DNA of 64,000 nucleotides from assembly GCA_024760905.1 (NCBI GenBank), contig CM045731.1:55014501-55078500 (forward strand). The letters are read 5' to 3'. Below the pieces are notes generated by a model that ran no database searches, was not told the DNA's origin, and saw only the letters and a program-made list of their open reading frames with translations. Shown here piece after piece: positions 22,465 to 32,307 of this stretch. How positions within the stretch are numbered: position 1 is the first letter of the stretch; each line of letters starts with the position of its first letter. Made by a program: the position numbers and the translations under genes. Source of the DNA: Plotosus lineatus (taxonomy: Eukaryota; Chordata; Actinopteri; Siluriformes; Plotosidae).

Positions 22465-22776
22465 GAGATTTCCTTTCGGCTTTTTCCCTTTATCAGGGGT
22501 CGACACGATTGATTGACACGAAATGATTCGCACTTTGATTTGGCATAGGTTTTTTCGGGACAGAAACTTGCTGACGGCTTAGCAACCTACTCTTTACAAA
22601 AGTTAGCAATGGTTCTTTTACATGCCTCTCACCAGAGACAGTGAGAGACATGGCCGGCCTTTGAAAACCCAGTTAGCTGCACTGGGGGGACAGTGACAAC
22701 CTTGTGGAGAGTGGGACTGACACCCCCAACCTTAGGAGCAGAGATCCAGCGCCCTACACCACCAGACCACCATTGC
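22465..22776 (-). mobile_element. Family R SINE, near complete, 8-bp TSD
   Basis: Minus strand from head to tail: GGTGGTCTGGTGGTGTAGGG, body CAGTGCAGCTAACTGGG, TTGCTAACTTTTG, then a shortened tail ending AAGCCGAAAGGAA. Flanked by CTCGATGA (22457-22464 and 22777-22784). The site is empty in copy B (~57,285), so it inserted after the duplication. Confidence 0.82.
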
Positions 22777-22779
22777 CTC

Positions 22780-23275
22780 GATGAAAAGCATGCACGATAA
22801 TAACCATAATCTTTAAGAATTCTTCATAATAAACCACAAAAAATTAGTTGGTGGGTCTGATTAAAATTTGACACCTGTGCTGGGAATAGCCTGGTTCCAT
22901 CACCATAATAATCAGAACACTTCCTACAATAAATATTTAATATCTCACAATAAAAAAGATAATGCTCTTAGAATATATATAGGCCAAATCATAATACTAA
23001 GATACTTGCCCATAACGTACTAATACATAATTATAAGATACTTAATACTGGTTTGCTGTCTCACAATAATGTAAAATACTAACTTTTTCTTAATTATGTC
23101 AGTCTCGTATTTCTGATGTCGTATCTCATAATTATGCTTTATTATCTTAGTAAGAAATAGATTTCTTATATACACTTAATCCCATAGTAAAATGACATAT
23201 CTCTCATAATGTTTGAGTATTTGTCTCATAATTAGGAGGTCCTGTCAATACAAAATTATAATAATAACATACTAT
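22780..23275. other. AT-rich end of copy A homology (duplication edge)
   Basis: 22,854-22,960 (GACACCTGTGCTGGGAATAG) matches 57,410-57,480 of copy B, in the sel1l3 intron between exons 56812-56887 and 58562-58643. A TCATAATT-rich stretch follows in both. Homology fades near 23,260, so the right edge of the duplicated unit is inside this intron. Confidence 0.65.
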
Positions 23276-23279
23276 CATA

Positions 23280-24063
23280 TTTTTAAAAAGCAGAGAAAAC
23301 AGGAGTACAGGCAGCAAGTCAGAGTGATTAAGGATAGAGTGGGAAATGTATGAACTGATGACAGAAGTGTGCTGGGAAGATGGAAAGAGTACTTTGAAGA
23401 GCCGATGAATGAGGAAAATGAGAGAGAAAAAGAGTAGAAAAAGTGACCGTTGAGGACCAGCAAGGAGCAAAGATTGGTAAGAGTGAAGTGAGGAGACCAT
23501 TGAAGAGGATGAAGAGTGATGGACAGGCTGACAGACGAGATGAGACAAGATTCCCCATTGACAATGATGTTTTCAGATGACATTGTGATCTGTTGTGAGA
23601 GCAGAGAACAAGTGTAGAAAAATCTAGAGAGGTGGAGGTATGCCCTGGAAAGGAGAGGAATGAAGGTTAGCCTCAGTAATACAGAATACATGTGTGTGAA
23701 TGAGAAGGACCCAAGAGGAACGGTAAGGTTACAGGGAGCAGAGATAAGGAAGGTGGAGGATTTTAAGTACTTAGACTCAACTGTCCAGAGCAATGGAGAG
23801 TGTGGAAAAGAGGTGAAGAAGCGTGTGCAGGCTGGTTGGAATGGTTGGAGAAAAGTGTCAGGTGTAATGTGTGATAGGAAGGTATCAGCAAGAATGAAAG
23901 GAAAAGTGTACAAGACGGTGTTGAGGCCAACGATGTTGTATGGTTTTGAAACAGTGGCACTGAGGAAAAGACAGGAGGCAGAGCTGGCGGTAGCAGAGAT
24001 GAAAATGTTGAGGTTCTCTTTGGGAGTAACGAGGATGGATAGGATCAGGAATGAGTACATCTA
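23280..24063 (+). mobile_element. RTE-type LINE, internally deleted
   Basis: Begins at the CAGGAGTACAGG module of the pre-RT region, jumps near 23,518 from the RT start (AAGAGGATGAAGAGTG) to the post-catalytic part (GATGGACAGGCTGACAG). It keeps [19 protein letters not shown] and MLYGFETVAL, and stops abruptly at NEYI. It is cut by the Tc1-like element at its 3' side. Confidence 0.82.
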
Positions 24064-24069
24064 GTTCAA

Positions 24070-25060
24070 TTCTAGTTCTAGAGTTCAATTTCATGGCCAC
24101 ACCCAGGCCTGATTGCAGCCAGACATTTCCAATCGGGAGATCCCTAACATAAAACCTGTCTGACAAGGTGAGGCAGGCCATACTGAACACACATCATCAT
24201 GCCACGATCCAGTGAGCTTCAAGAGCAAACAAGAAAGAAGATTATAGAGACGTTTCAGTCTGGGAAAGGATACAAAGTCATTGGTACATCTTTGGGACTC
24301 CAGCAAACCACTGTCAGAGCCATTGTCCATAAATGGAGAAGGCATGGCACAGCGGTGACCCTTCCCAGGAGTGACCGACCTACCAAAATTATTCCAAGAG
24401 CACAGCGCAGACTAACCAGCGAAGTCACAAAGGATACAAAAACAACTTTGAAACAACGACAAGCCTCACTTGTCTCATTTAATGTCATTATTGATGACTC
24501 CACCATCAGAAAGTCACGAGGAAAAAATAGCATCCATGGAAGAGTTCCGAGGCGAAAGCCACTGTTGTCAAAAAAGAATATTAAGGCACGAGTCAAATTT
24601 GTCAAGAATCATCTTGATCATCCCCAAAGCTTTGGGAGAAAATGTCCTCTAGACTAATGAAACTAAAGTTGAACTTTTTGAAAGAAATGCATCCCATTGC
24701 ATCTGGTGCAAAAAGAACACTGCATTTGATAAAAAGAACATTGTACCAACAATGAAACATGGTGGTAGAAGTGCGATAATCTCAGCTTGTTTTGCTGCTT
24801 CAGGACCTGGGCGACTTGTCATGATTGATGGAACCATGAATTCTGCTCGCTATCAAGAAATCCTGGCGAAGAATGTTCGTCCATCAGTTCGAGACCTCAA
24901 ACTAAAGCGCAGCAAGACAATGATCTGAAGCACACCAGCAAGTCCATTTCCGAATGGCTAAAAAAGAATAAAATGAGGGTTTTGGAGTGGTCTAGTCAAA
25001 GTCCCAACCTGAACCCTATTAGATGCTGTGGCATGACCATAAAAAGGCTGTTCATTGCAC
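24070..25060 (+). mobile_element. Tc1-like transposon remnant without terminal repeats
   Basis: The 5' UTR module (CCACACCCAGGCCTGATT) precedes the transposase start at 24,199. The first 152 codons are open: MPRSSELQEQTRKKIIETF, paired helix-turn-helix region, KWRRHGTAVTLPRS. After TAG at 24,655 the frame shifts but FDKKNIVPTMKHGG, MIDGTMNSARYQ and SPNLNPI are readable in pieces. Terminal repeats are not seen. Inactive. Confidence 0.85.
24199..24657 (+). pseudogene. Tc1 transposase N-terminal part
   Basis: 152 codons with the bipartite DNA-binding domain of Tc1 transposases; the DDE catalytic part lies downstream in disrupted frames. NETK just after the stop shows the break is a recent point change or frameshift rather than a natural end. 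Confidence 0.85.
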
Positions 25061-25379
25061 TGTGCCCCCCAAGGGGGGTGTGCCCCACTATTTGAGGAGT
25101 ACTGGCCTTGTGTGGGAGCTCACCACAAGCCTTTCCTCACTGGCATTCATAATGTGCACAAGCACAAATTTCTACTCCTCCTTCTTTGTTACACACCACC
25201 TCATGCCTGCACATCTTCGGGCCCACGTGACATCTTTGCCACAGTCAATGATTGGAAAAGTTAGTTTACTTGTTGTTTATTCTGGTTTTATTATTATTTA
25301 TTATTAATGTTAATGCATATGTATTATTATGGCTATTATGAAATATTTATTGTTTTTACATGTTTATCTTTAATATATT

Positions 25380-25552
25380 AGGTCAAATATGTGTTTGTAT
25401 CAGATTGTATGAGTTTGGGAGGGGGTTGGAACGGATTACTTGGTTTTCTATTATTTCCTATGGGAATTTTTGTTTTAGCTAACAAACATTTTGACTTACA
25501 AGCTTGGCCTCAGAACGGATTAATTTCGTAAGTCAAGGTATCACTGTATATA
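25380..25552 (-). mobile_element. Terminal part of a pogo/Tigger-like DNA transposon
   Basis: The minus strand starts ACAGTGATACCTTGACTTACG and has GTTCTGAGGCC, AGTCAAAATG, the pattern of Tigger/pogo terminal repeats (CAGTGGTACCTTGACTTACGA...). No transposase is seen; the other end was not found. Confidence 0.5.
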
Positions 25553-25619
25553 GTAATATACAGTACAGCATTCAAACAGATGATAAGAAAAATATTAAGT
25601 CTGCTTATTAAAAGGGTAA

Positions 25620-25885
25620 CAAGGTAAAGTCTGTTGGGCTTTTTACACCCGAGCCATAATGGCTCATCTGGCCGGTGCTTATCCCCGGTTTCTGTAGCGG
25701 GAAGCAACTAGGAGTTCAACTCCTCCTGGATGGGACGCGAGTCCATCGCAGGTTACCTACCCAGTACTGTATATTTTTTTACTGGTACCCATTTATAGTG
25801 CTGGGTCACTGGGATTTGAACACACAACCTCCCGTTCATGAGCACAGCACCCTAACCTCTATGCCACCAGCCTCACTTCATTAAA
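25620..25885 (-). repeat. tRNA-derived SINE, family G
   Basis: Minus strand: GGCTGGTGGCATAGAGGTTAG head with A box, GTTCAAATCCCAG B box, GGGTACCAGTAAAA and TCCAGGAGGAGTTGAACTCC modules, tail GGTGTAAAAAGCCCAACAG. A second copy in opposite orientation is at 49,143-49,437. Confidence 0.8.
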
Positions 25886-25889
25886 AGGG

Positions 25890-26435
25890 AATCTCACTAA
25901 AATGTGTAAATGTTGTCGAATGAATTTTTACAAATTCACCACGTTTTCCGAGTGTTCCCCATGGTTCATTGACCACAAAATTTATTTCGCACATGTTCTG
26001 GGTAAAAGAAATTCTCCAAACTGACCGCAAACACTCCCAAGGTCACTATCCCTTCACCTGACACTGGGCAGGTATAAGGGAAAGAGTTAGCAATAAGTTA
26101 GCATTTGGAGAATAGTTAATAAGTGTTTGGGGATAGTTTGGAGAAGCTTTCTGGAATATAGAATATTGTCACACTTATTGGTGACAGAGTTGACAAAAAC
26201 ATTGTTGAAATTGCTGATTTGATATTTGATTTGAGACAAAATATCCCAAATTATCTGCTACAGTAAAATTTTGCCAAAAATTAACATCATCTCACATTTT
26301 TGGTGAATTTGGTAATATTTTTGTTTCTGTTCTGCCCAATTTCTTCTCTTTTGGTGATATAGTTCCTTAATAACACACACTACAATTTATTAAGGAATTA
26401 GAGAGATTAAAGAGAGAAATTATTATATAACAGGA
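25890..26435. other. Junction-region DNA, nothing recognised
   Basis: AT-rich, no exon-like frame with splice sites seen. This lies between the two gene blocks, where a first exon or promoter of slc34a2-B could be expected, but I cannot point to one. Confidence 0.4.
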
Positions 26436-26439
26436 ATCA

Positions 26440-26592
26440 TTATGAGCTATGGCCTGCCCTTTTTAATACAACTGAGAAATTGAGAGTTAAGGGCTTTGCT
26501 TAAGGGCCCAACAGTGGTGACAGCAGGGACTGAACCGCTGATCTTTGGGTCAGTAACCAATCACATTGCCAACTAAACCACCACTGCCCTAT
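26440..26592 (-). repeat. tRNA-like SINE head and body fragment
   Basis: Minus strand: TAGGGCAGTGGTGGTTTAGTTGG, GATTGGTTACTGACCC, GCGGTTCAGTCCCTG and GGCCCTTAAGCAAAGCC; A and B boxes recognisable but degenerate. Confidence 0.6.
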
Positions 26593-26984
26593 ATGGTCCT
26601 TCATAGATCTTGTGCAAATTGTTGGACTCCCCTATCATGTCATCAAGTTAATGATAAGTTATTGATCATTGATGGCATTAATGTGAATATAAACATGAAT
26701 ACAGAAATCGTAATATCTTTGGAAAGAGGATCATATTCATTTAAAGATGTTTGCAATCCTGAAATGGAGAACTGTCCAATGTAGTCATCTCTAATGAAAT
26801 ATATACTGCATTTAAATTGTTCATAATTATACCTACAAAAGAGAAATTTACTTATAATTTACTGCACCACTTAATTGTATCGGATGATTTATGTGACTGT
26901 TTTATGAGGAATTGATTCACTGAAGTAAGTATAAGGTTATTTCAGCCATTTTACACTGTACTGGACATTGCTTGATTGACTTGA

Positions 26985-27345
26985 TAAGAAAACATGGCTT
27001 GGCACCTTGAGGCATGTTGAGACATGTCAGGTTATGGTGTGATGAATGATGTCATAATGCACCAATCAGTACAAGGTTAAGCTGTCACATGTTGTCATCG
27101 TACACCAATCAGAGTGGAATGGGTATTACTTCTTCTTCTTCTTCTTTTTCTCCTTTCAGCTTTTTCCCTTTTTCAGGGGTCAACACAGCGAATCATCTGA
27201 TCCGCTTGTTTGATTTGGCATAGAGTTTTACGTCGGATGCCCTTCCTGACGCAACCCTTTCGCTATTTCTCTTGGAACAATTTATTTTGTGTGATTGATT
27301 GTATGTTCAGTATAACCTGTATATAATCAACGTTGATTGAGATCT
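26985..27345 (+). repeat. Possible left LTR-like repeat (interrupted)
   Basis: Segments ACATGTCAGGTTATG, CCAATCAGTACAAGGTTA, ACCAATCAGAGTGGAATGGG and TTGGAACAATTTATTTTGTG recur in order at 29,115-29,300. The two are about 2.1 kb apart in the same orientation. A family R SINE tail (27,131-27,268) splits it. No retroelement genes lie between; the LTR reading is a guess. Confidence 0.35.
27131..27268 (-). repeat. Family R SINE tail with (CTT)n start
   Basis: CTTCTTCTTCTT then the reverse of the RTE-type tail: CAGCTTTTTCCC, CGAATCATCTGATCCGC, TTGATTTGGCATAG, CGTCGGATGCCCTTCC. The (AAG)n end matches LINE copies in this window. Confidence 0.75.
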
Positions 27346-27491
27346 CTTTTCCTACTTTCTTTTTTAATGCAATATCAGAAACTAATGTATAATTGGTATA
27401 TAATAAGAAGAAATTCTGGGTTTTTGTTATGTAACCTCAAGAGTCAGTATGTAACCAGTAGGTCTCAGACAAGCATTTTGATTGTCTCCTT

Positions 27492-27815
27492 TGTAATTGC
27501 ATAAACTGTATGTTTGATCTTCCTTTGTAATTTTATATTCATTATTTTTTATTTATCCATGTAATCACATTGATCATTGATAGCAAGTTGATACCTGTTC
27601 TATAATCTGATAATGAATATTTTAAATCTTGTAGAATCTCATAACCAGTAATAAGTTTTCATGAGGCTTGCATAAGGTCACCATAATTGATTATCAGATT
27701 ATAGAACAGGTAATAGCAGGTAACCTGCTATTAATGTGATTACATGGATAAATCAAAAATAATGAATATAAAATTACAAAGGAAGATCAAACATACAGTT
27801 TATGCAATTACATAA
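27492..27815. repeat. Long inverted repeat (~120-bp arms)
   Basis: Left arm (27,492 to about 27,613) from CTTTGTAATTGCATAAACTG through GATCTTCCTTTGTAATTTTA to ACCTGTTCTATAATCTGAT. The right arm (about 27,695-27,815) carries the same blocks reversed (ATCAGATTATAGAACAGGT ... TAAAATTACAAAGGAAGATC ... CAGTTTATGCAATTACA). An ~80-base loop separates them. Probably a MITE or the ends of a collapsed transposon. Confidence 0.8.
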
Positions 27816-28349
27816 ACTGTTAGGCTTATAATTAAACTCTTAATTGATTATTAAATGATCATATTGTGATTGTTAAATTGCTAATCAAGCTGTTACTCTT
27901 AAATTTATACTCATCTGAATAAGTAATTAACTGTCTAACCATATGAAATAAGTGGAGGCAAAAGGAAGAAAGAAGGATTGCAGAAGGGCCAAAATAAGAT
28001 CTGGGTGATGTGCTAGTTAGTCTCACCAACGGCTCCCAACAAGTGCATCCACGTAGTGCAGGTGTGGCCAACTCGTGGCTTCCGAGCTGCATGTCTTTGC
28101 CTACTTTCATGCGGCTCTTATGTTCATATCGAAGTTTGTGTTTTTTTTAATGTGCATGTTTACTTTTCTTGAGTTCAGGTTGGTATTTTTGTCAAATGCT
28201 TATGTGCATGAGATGAAAATAGTGCAAAGCTTCCCAGTATGGGCGAGATCATTTCAGTCAACAATTTGTGTCAAAATTGCTCTTAAAATGGCAGTAAAAA
28301 ATGCACAGCAAAATGAAAATATGAAGATGAACAAAGGACATTTTTAACA

Positions 28350-28830
28350 GTGTGGGAGTTTTTTTGTTGTTCTTGAATGTAATGGAAAGCCATTCTGCTT
28401 TATTTGTCAGGCGTCATTGGCGAATTCCAAAACTTAAAATTTTCCGTGCCACTTCAGCTCACTGCATGCTAACTTCAACCAGTAAAAAAGAGGACTGAAC
28501 TTCGCAGGTACCAGTTGATCAGTTTGAAAAGTCAGGCAGAACAGCAGATACAGTTTTCCCAAAAATTTACGAAGCGCTCACAGATTGTAACACTTGCATC
28601 GTATCAACTGGCTTGGAACATTACCGGGCCAAAATGCCATACAATGAAGGAGAGTTCGTTATAAAATCCTTCAGTAACGTTGTTGAAATCTTGTCGTCTG
28701 ATAATGACTAAAACGTATGTATGGTATTGAACATCCAACTGTCCCATCACAACTGTTGAACACAGAATATTGGACATAAACGCAGCTATTGAATCACAGT
28801 TGCACTCTGACTTTCAAAGATGTATTTTAT
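28350..28830 (+). pseudogene. hAT transposase remnant (GTF2IRD2/ZBED-like)
   Basis: In shifting frames: a BED-finger-like start, then LRRYQLISLKSQAEQQIQF, FTKRSQIVTLASYQLAWNI, a KMPYNEGEFV-like piece, and ILDINAAIESQLHSDFQR. These follow the order of GTF2IRD2-like hAT transposases (TLASYQLAWNIA, YNEGEFVK). At least three frameshifts or stops. Confidence 0.72.
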
Positions 28831-28872
28831 CATGTTGGTGTGTGAATTTACAATAAATCTGGCTGAGCAGAA

Positions 28873-28892
28873 GTGTGTGTGTATGTGTGTGT

Positions 28893-28948
<56 letters not shown>
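28873..28948. repeat. (GT)n microsatellite
   Basis: About 36 GT units with two interruptions (GTAT, GTCT) inside the hAT element. Confidence 0.95.
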
Positions 28949-28952
<4 letters not shown>

Positions 28953-29109
28953 AAGGGATGGGTGATGTTCATGTGTGCCCATGTGTATGATGTGGCTCTG
29001 CAGTAGCAAAGTAAAAAATGTGGCTCTTGGTCTCTGACTGGTTGGCCACCCTGATGTAGTGCAAAACAAGCACAGAAGAAACATCACAGCAGAGGAAGAA
29101 GGTGATGCG

Positions 29110-29335
29110 GCATATCAGAAACATGTCAGGTTCTGTATGATGTCATAAGCAATCAGAACAAGGTCACCTGATGTCGTTGTAGGCCAATCAGAATGGAATG
29201 GGCACTAGATAAGACACTTTAGAACTGCAGTCCAGGTCCGAGATTTTTCTCCTGGAACAATTCCTTTCGTCTGATTTATTTTGTGTCCTTTTACTAAAGG
29301 CTAAATAAACACCCGAAAATGAGTTTGGATCTCTT
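29110..29335 (+). repeat. Possible right LTR-like repeat
   Basis: Partner of 26,985-27,345. Contains CCAAT-like boxes (AGCAATCAG, GGCCAATCAG), GATAAGAC, and AATAAA near 29,304. It lies about 200 bases before the first visible slc34a2-B exon, so a promoter contribution is conceivable but unsupported. Confidence 0.35.
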
Positions 29336-29534
29336 ACGTTGTGAACTGGACACATTTTGCCATGACGAAAACAAATCTTCAGTCTTACCTTCCAATGTTG
29401 GTACTGTATACGTCTCCTTTTACTGGTGTCTTTTTTTTCTTGTCCAGCTTCTCTGTTTCCTCATCCACAAGCAATAAGTTATTCCTATTTATATATTTAT
29501 TTGTTTGTATGTTTGTCTGTTTTTTTTTAAACAG

Positions 29535-29657
29535 ACCCAAACTTGACCAATGATGTACTGGTGCTTCCAGTGTATTCCACTATGGTGATCGTGGATCCTG
29601 AGCTAAATGATCCATGGGACCTTTCTGAGCCCCAGAACATGGGATCCAAATGGAAAG
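29535..29657 (+). CDS. slc34a2: slc34a2-B first recognised exon, cytosolic N-terminus
   Basis: Acceptor AAACAG, donor GTGAGC; 123 bp, two-base start, phase 1 end. Encodes [16 protein letters not shown] and DPWDLSEPQ; the YST and DPW(N/D)L landmarks match SLC34A2 N-termini. The preceding exon with the start codon must supply one base. Confidence 0.88.
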
Positions 29658-32265
29658 GTGAGCTGCCATGCCAGGTTGTGATGCGTGGCAGTGTCCAAAA
29701 TGAGCCATGTGTACTAAAGGATGCTAATGTCTGGTTCTTCCGTGCAGAATTGGATACAATGGGTAAAGTTCTCCGTGTTGTGACAAACATCGGAAAGGGC
29801 ATCCTCTTGATTGGACTCCTTTACATGTTCATTTGCTCCCTGGATGTTCTGAGCTCAGCATTTCAGCTTGTTGGTGGTAACAAGAAATGCTTTAATGAAA
29901 TGTATCAAATGTTTTATTATTATCAGCTTTATAATAAAGAATAGAAGGTTCATGTGGGACTCTGCTGGAGTATTATAGTAATTTCATGATTTTACAGCGT
30001 GTGCCTACTATCTACTCTGATTGTAAATAGTGAGATGAATAGGTAATGTGTTGATTTGTTCATATCTTCTGATTGTCTGAAAGGCGTGGAAGTCTGAGCA
30101 GAGGTGACATTCCATCATGCCATGTGTTTTCCTTTTATTGTTTTTTTTTTTTATAGGAAAAGCAGCTGGAGATATTTTTAAAGACAATGAGGTGCTGTCC
30201 AACCCTGTGGCAGGACTCGTCATTGGTGTCCTGGTGACGGTGTTGGTTCAGAGCTCCAGTACTTCTTCATCCATCGTGGTCAACATGGTGTCAGCTGGAT
30301 GTGAGTGCACTACTTTATTTAATCCAAATGTTCAATACTTATTCTCTACTTATTAACTGAGGTCTGTATAAAGAAATGTCAGACCAGCCTTTCTTTATTC
30401 ACTTCAAGCGCTGTTTTTTCCCCAATTCTGAACAAAGTTCCTTTGTACAGTCCTTGGTACAGTTTTTGTACAGTCCTTGGGTACAATAGTTTTTGGTTTG
30501 TTTCCCTTCCTGTGATGCTTAAAAGTTTTCACATGAGCAATAAGTACTTTGGAATTCCTGATTTTTTTTTTTTTCATCTCTGTTGACCTTTTCTCTTCAA
30601 GGAAATGTTCAGTATTTCTAAGGGAATGCTAGCTAACAGTTACTATTAGCTGGTCAGATTCGCACCGGGTCCATGCATGCTCTAGCCCCTTCCCCCACGT
30701 CAAGCAATCAGATTGTGCATACTGTTATTGCCATATAATAAGCTTTTCTATGCATAGAGCCACAAAGCTTTGAGATGGGTGGTCTGGAATATAATTTTTC
30801 TTCCTTTTTTCCAGTACTGGAAGTACAGTCAGCAGTGCCTGTCATTATGGGCGCCAACATCGGTACCGCGATCACGAACACCATTGTGGCTGTGATGCAG
30901 TCAGCTGATCATAACAAGTTCCACAGGTAGGCATTTTAACTGTAAAACATTGGGATGGAAATTTTTACTGAGACTTGGCAACCCAAATGTAACATCCCTA
31001 AACCAATTAATTCATATTCAAAGTATTGAACCTTGTATAGGATCATGTGTCATGTTTCAACAGCCATGTTTATTTCAAATTGTGAATAATCTACAAGCAT
31101 GTTCCATCAAATAGTTCACTTTTTTTTTTAAATAGCCAAATGCGTTTTTTTCTTCTGTGTGTCCCAGGGCATTTGCTGGAGCCACTGTGCATGACCTTTT
31201 TAACTGGCTGTCTGTGTTGGTGTTGCTGCCTCTGGAAGTGGCAACTGGCGTCTTGTACAAGCTCACAAAGCTCATCATTGACTCTTTCTACCTGCAGACA
31301 GGCAAGGACGCCCCGGACTTGCTGAAAGCCATCACTAACCCACTCACCAAGAACATAATCACGGTAAAAAGACACATACATTCATACATACATAGAGGGT
31401 GGCACGGTGGAGAAGTGGTTAACGTGTCTACCTCAGAGCAAGAAGGTCCTGAGTCCCAGGCTGGGAAGGCTGTGTGCAGTTTGCATGTTATGTCTATACT
31501 TGTGTGAGTTTCTTCCAGGTACTCTGGTTTCCTCCCCCAGTCCAAAGACATGCACATTAGGCTAACTGGCTGTTCCAAATCACCCTTGGTTGTGAGTGTG
31601 GGTGTAAATGGCTGTGTGTAAATGTTTTGCCTGCAATTAGGATTAAGCCTTTCAGAAAATGAATGGATCAGCTTTACAAGAAGAAGGGCCTGTGTTTGAG
31701 TCCCGGGTTTGGCAAAGATGTTTGTATTTGAAGTTTGCGTGTTTTCTCCACACTTGAGTGAGTTTCCTCCCTCAATAGTCCAAAGATATGCACATTAGGC
31801 TAATTGGCTTTTCGAATTTGCCTCCAAGTCTGACTGTGTTGTCTGACTGAATGGTTGTGTGTGTTACCCTGTGGGGTGGACTGGCAAGCTCTCCAGGATG
31901 CAAGTTCACAGAGAGAGGGCTGAATTAGGCGCCAGCCTTAGAGCAACCCTAGTAGGATGAAACAGTTTGGATAATGAATGAACAGAACTATCACGCTGAA
32001 GCTCAGAGTGTCTCGTTTGGAAAACCAGTTGAGATTTAAAAGAATGGCCTGGAATACATAGCTTGGTTTCAGAATATCCCTCCAAGTCTATCGATGAAAT
32101 TAGATCCATCTGAATGTCCATTCTGGAATGTTGCTGTCATTCCACCAACACGATGACTTTTAGATTCTGATTAAGTAACTGATCTCATTCTGCAAATGAC
32201 CTGAACTCAGTGTTTTCGGCCCACATTATCGCAAAACAACAGCTCTGTAGTTCTACTCATGTGAC

Positions 32266-32307
<42 letters not shown>

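Larger units (their letters stand above)
28059..29053 (+). mobile_element. hAT-type transposon remnant with 8-bp TSD
   Basis: Ends CAGGTGTGGCCAACT (left) and GGTTGGCCACCCTG (right) are imperfect inverted repeats of hAT type. Flanks ACGTAGTG (28051-28058) and ATGTAGTG (29054-29061) are an 8-bp target duplication with one mismatch, the hAT length. Inside, 28,360-28,830 carries a broken transposase, and a (GT)n run occupies 28,873-28,948. Too short and damaged to be autonomous. Confidence 0.82.

Noticed and set aside
26695..26784. Short frame MNTEIVISLERG... as start exon
   Set aside because: Ends in a stop without a usable donor; no homology recognised.
28848..29087. Minus-strand frame with THTHTH run
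   Set aside because: Product of the (GT)n microsatellite.
29361..29420. ATG at 29,361 as first coding exon of slc34a2-B
   Set aside because: No donor in the phase needed by the exon at 29535 and no similarity to SLC34 N-termini.
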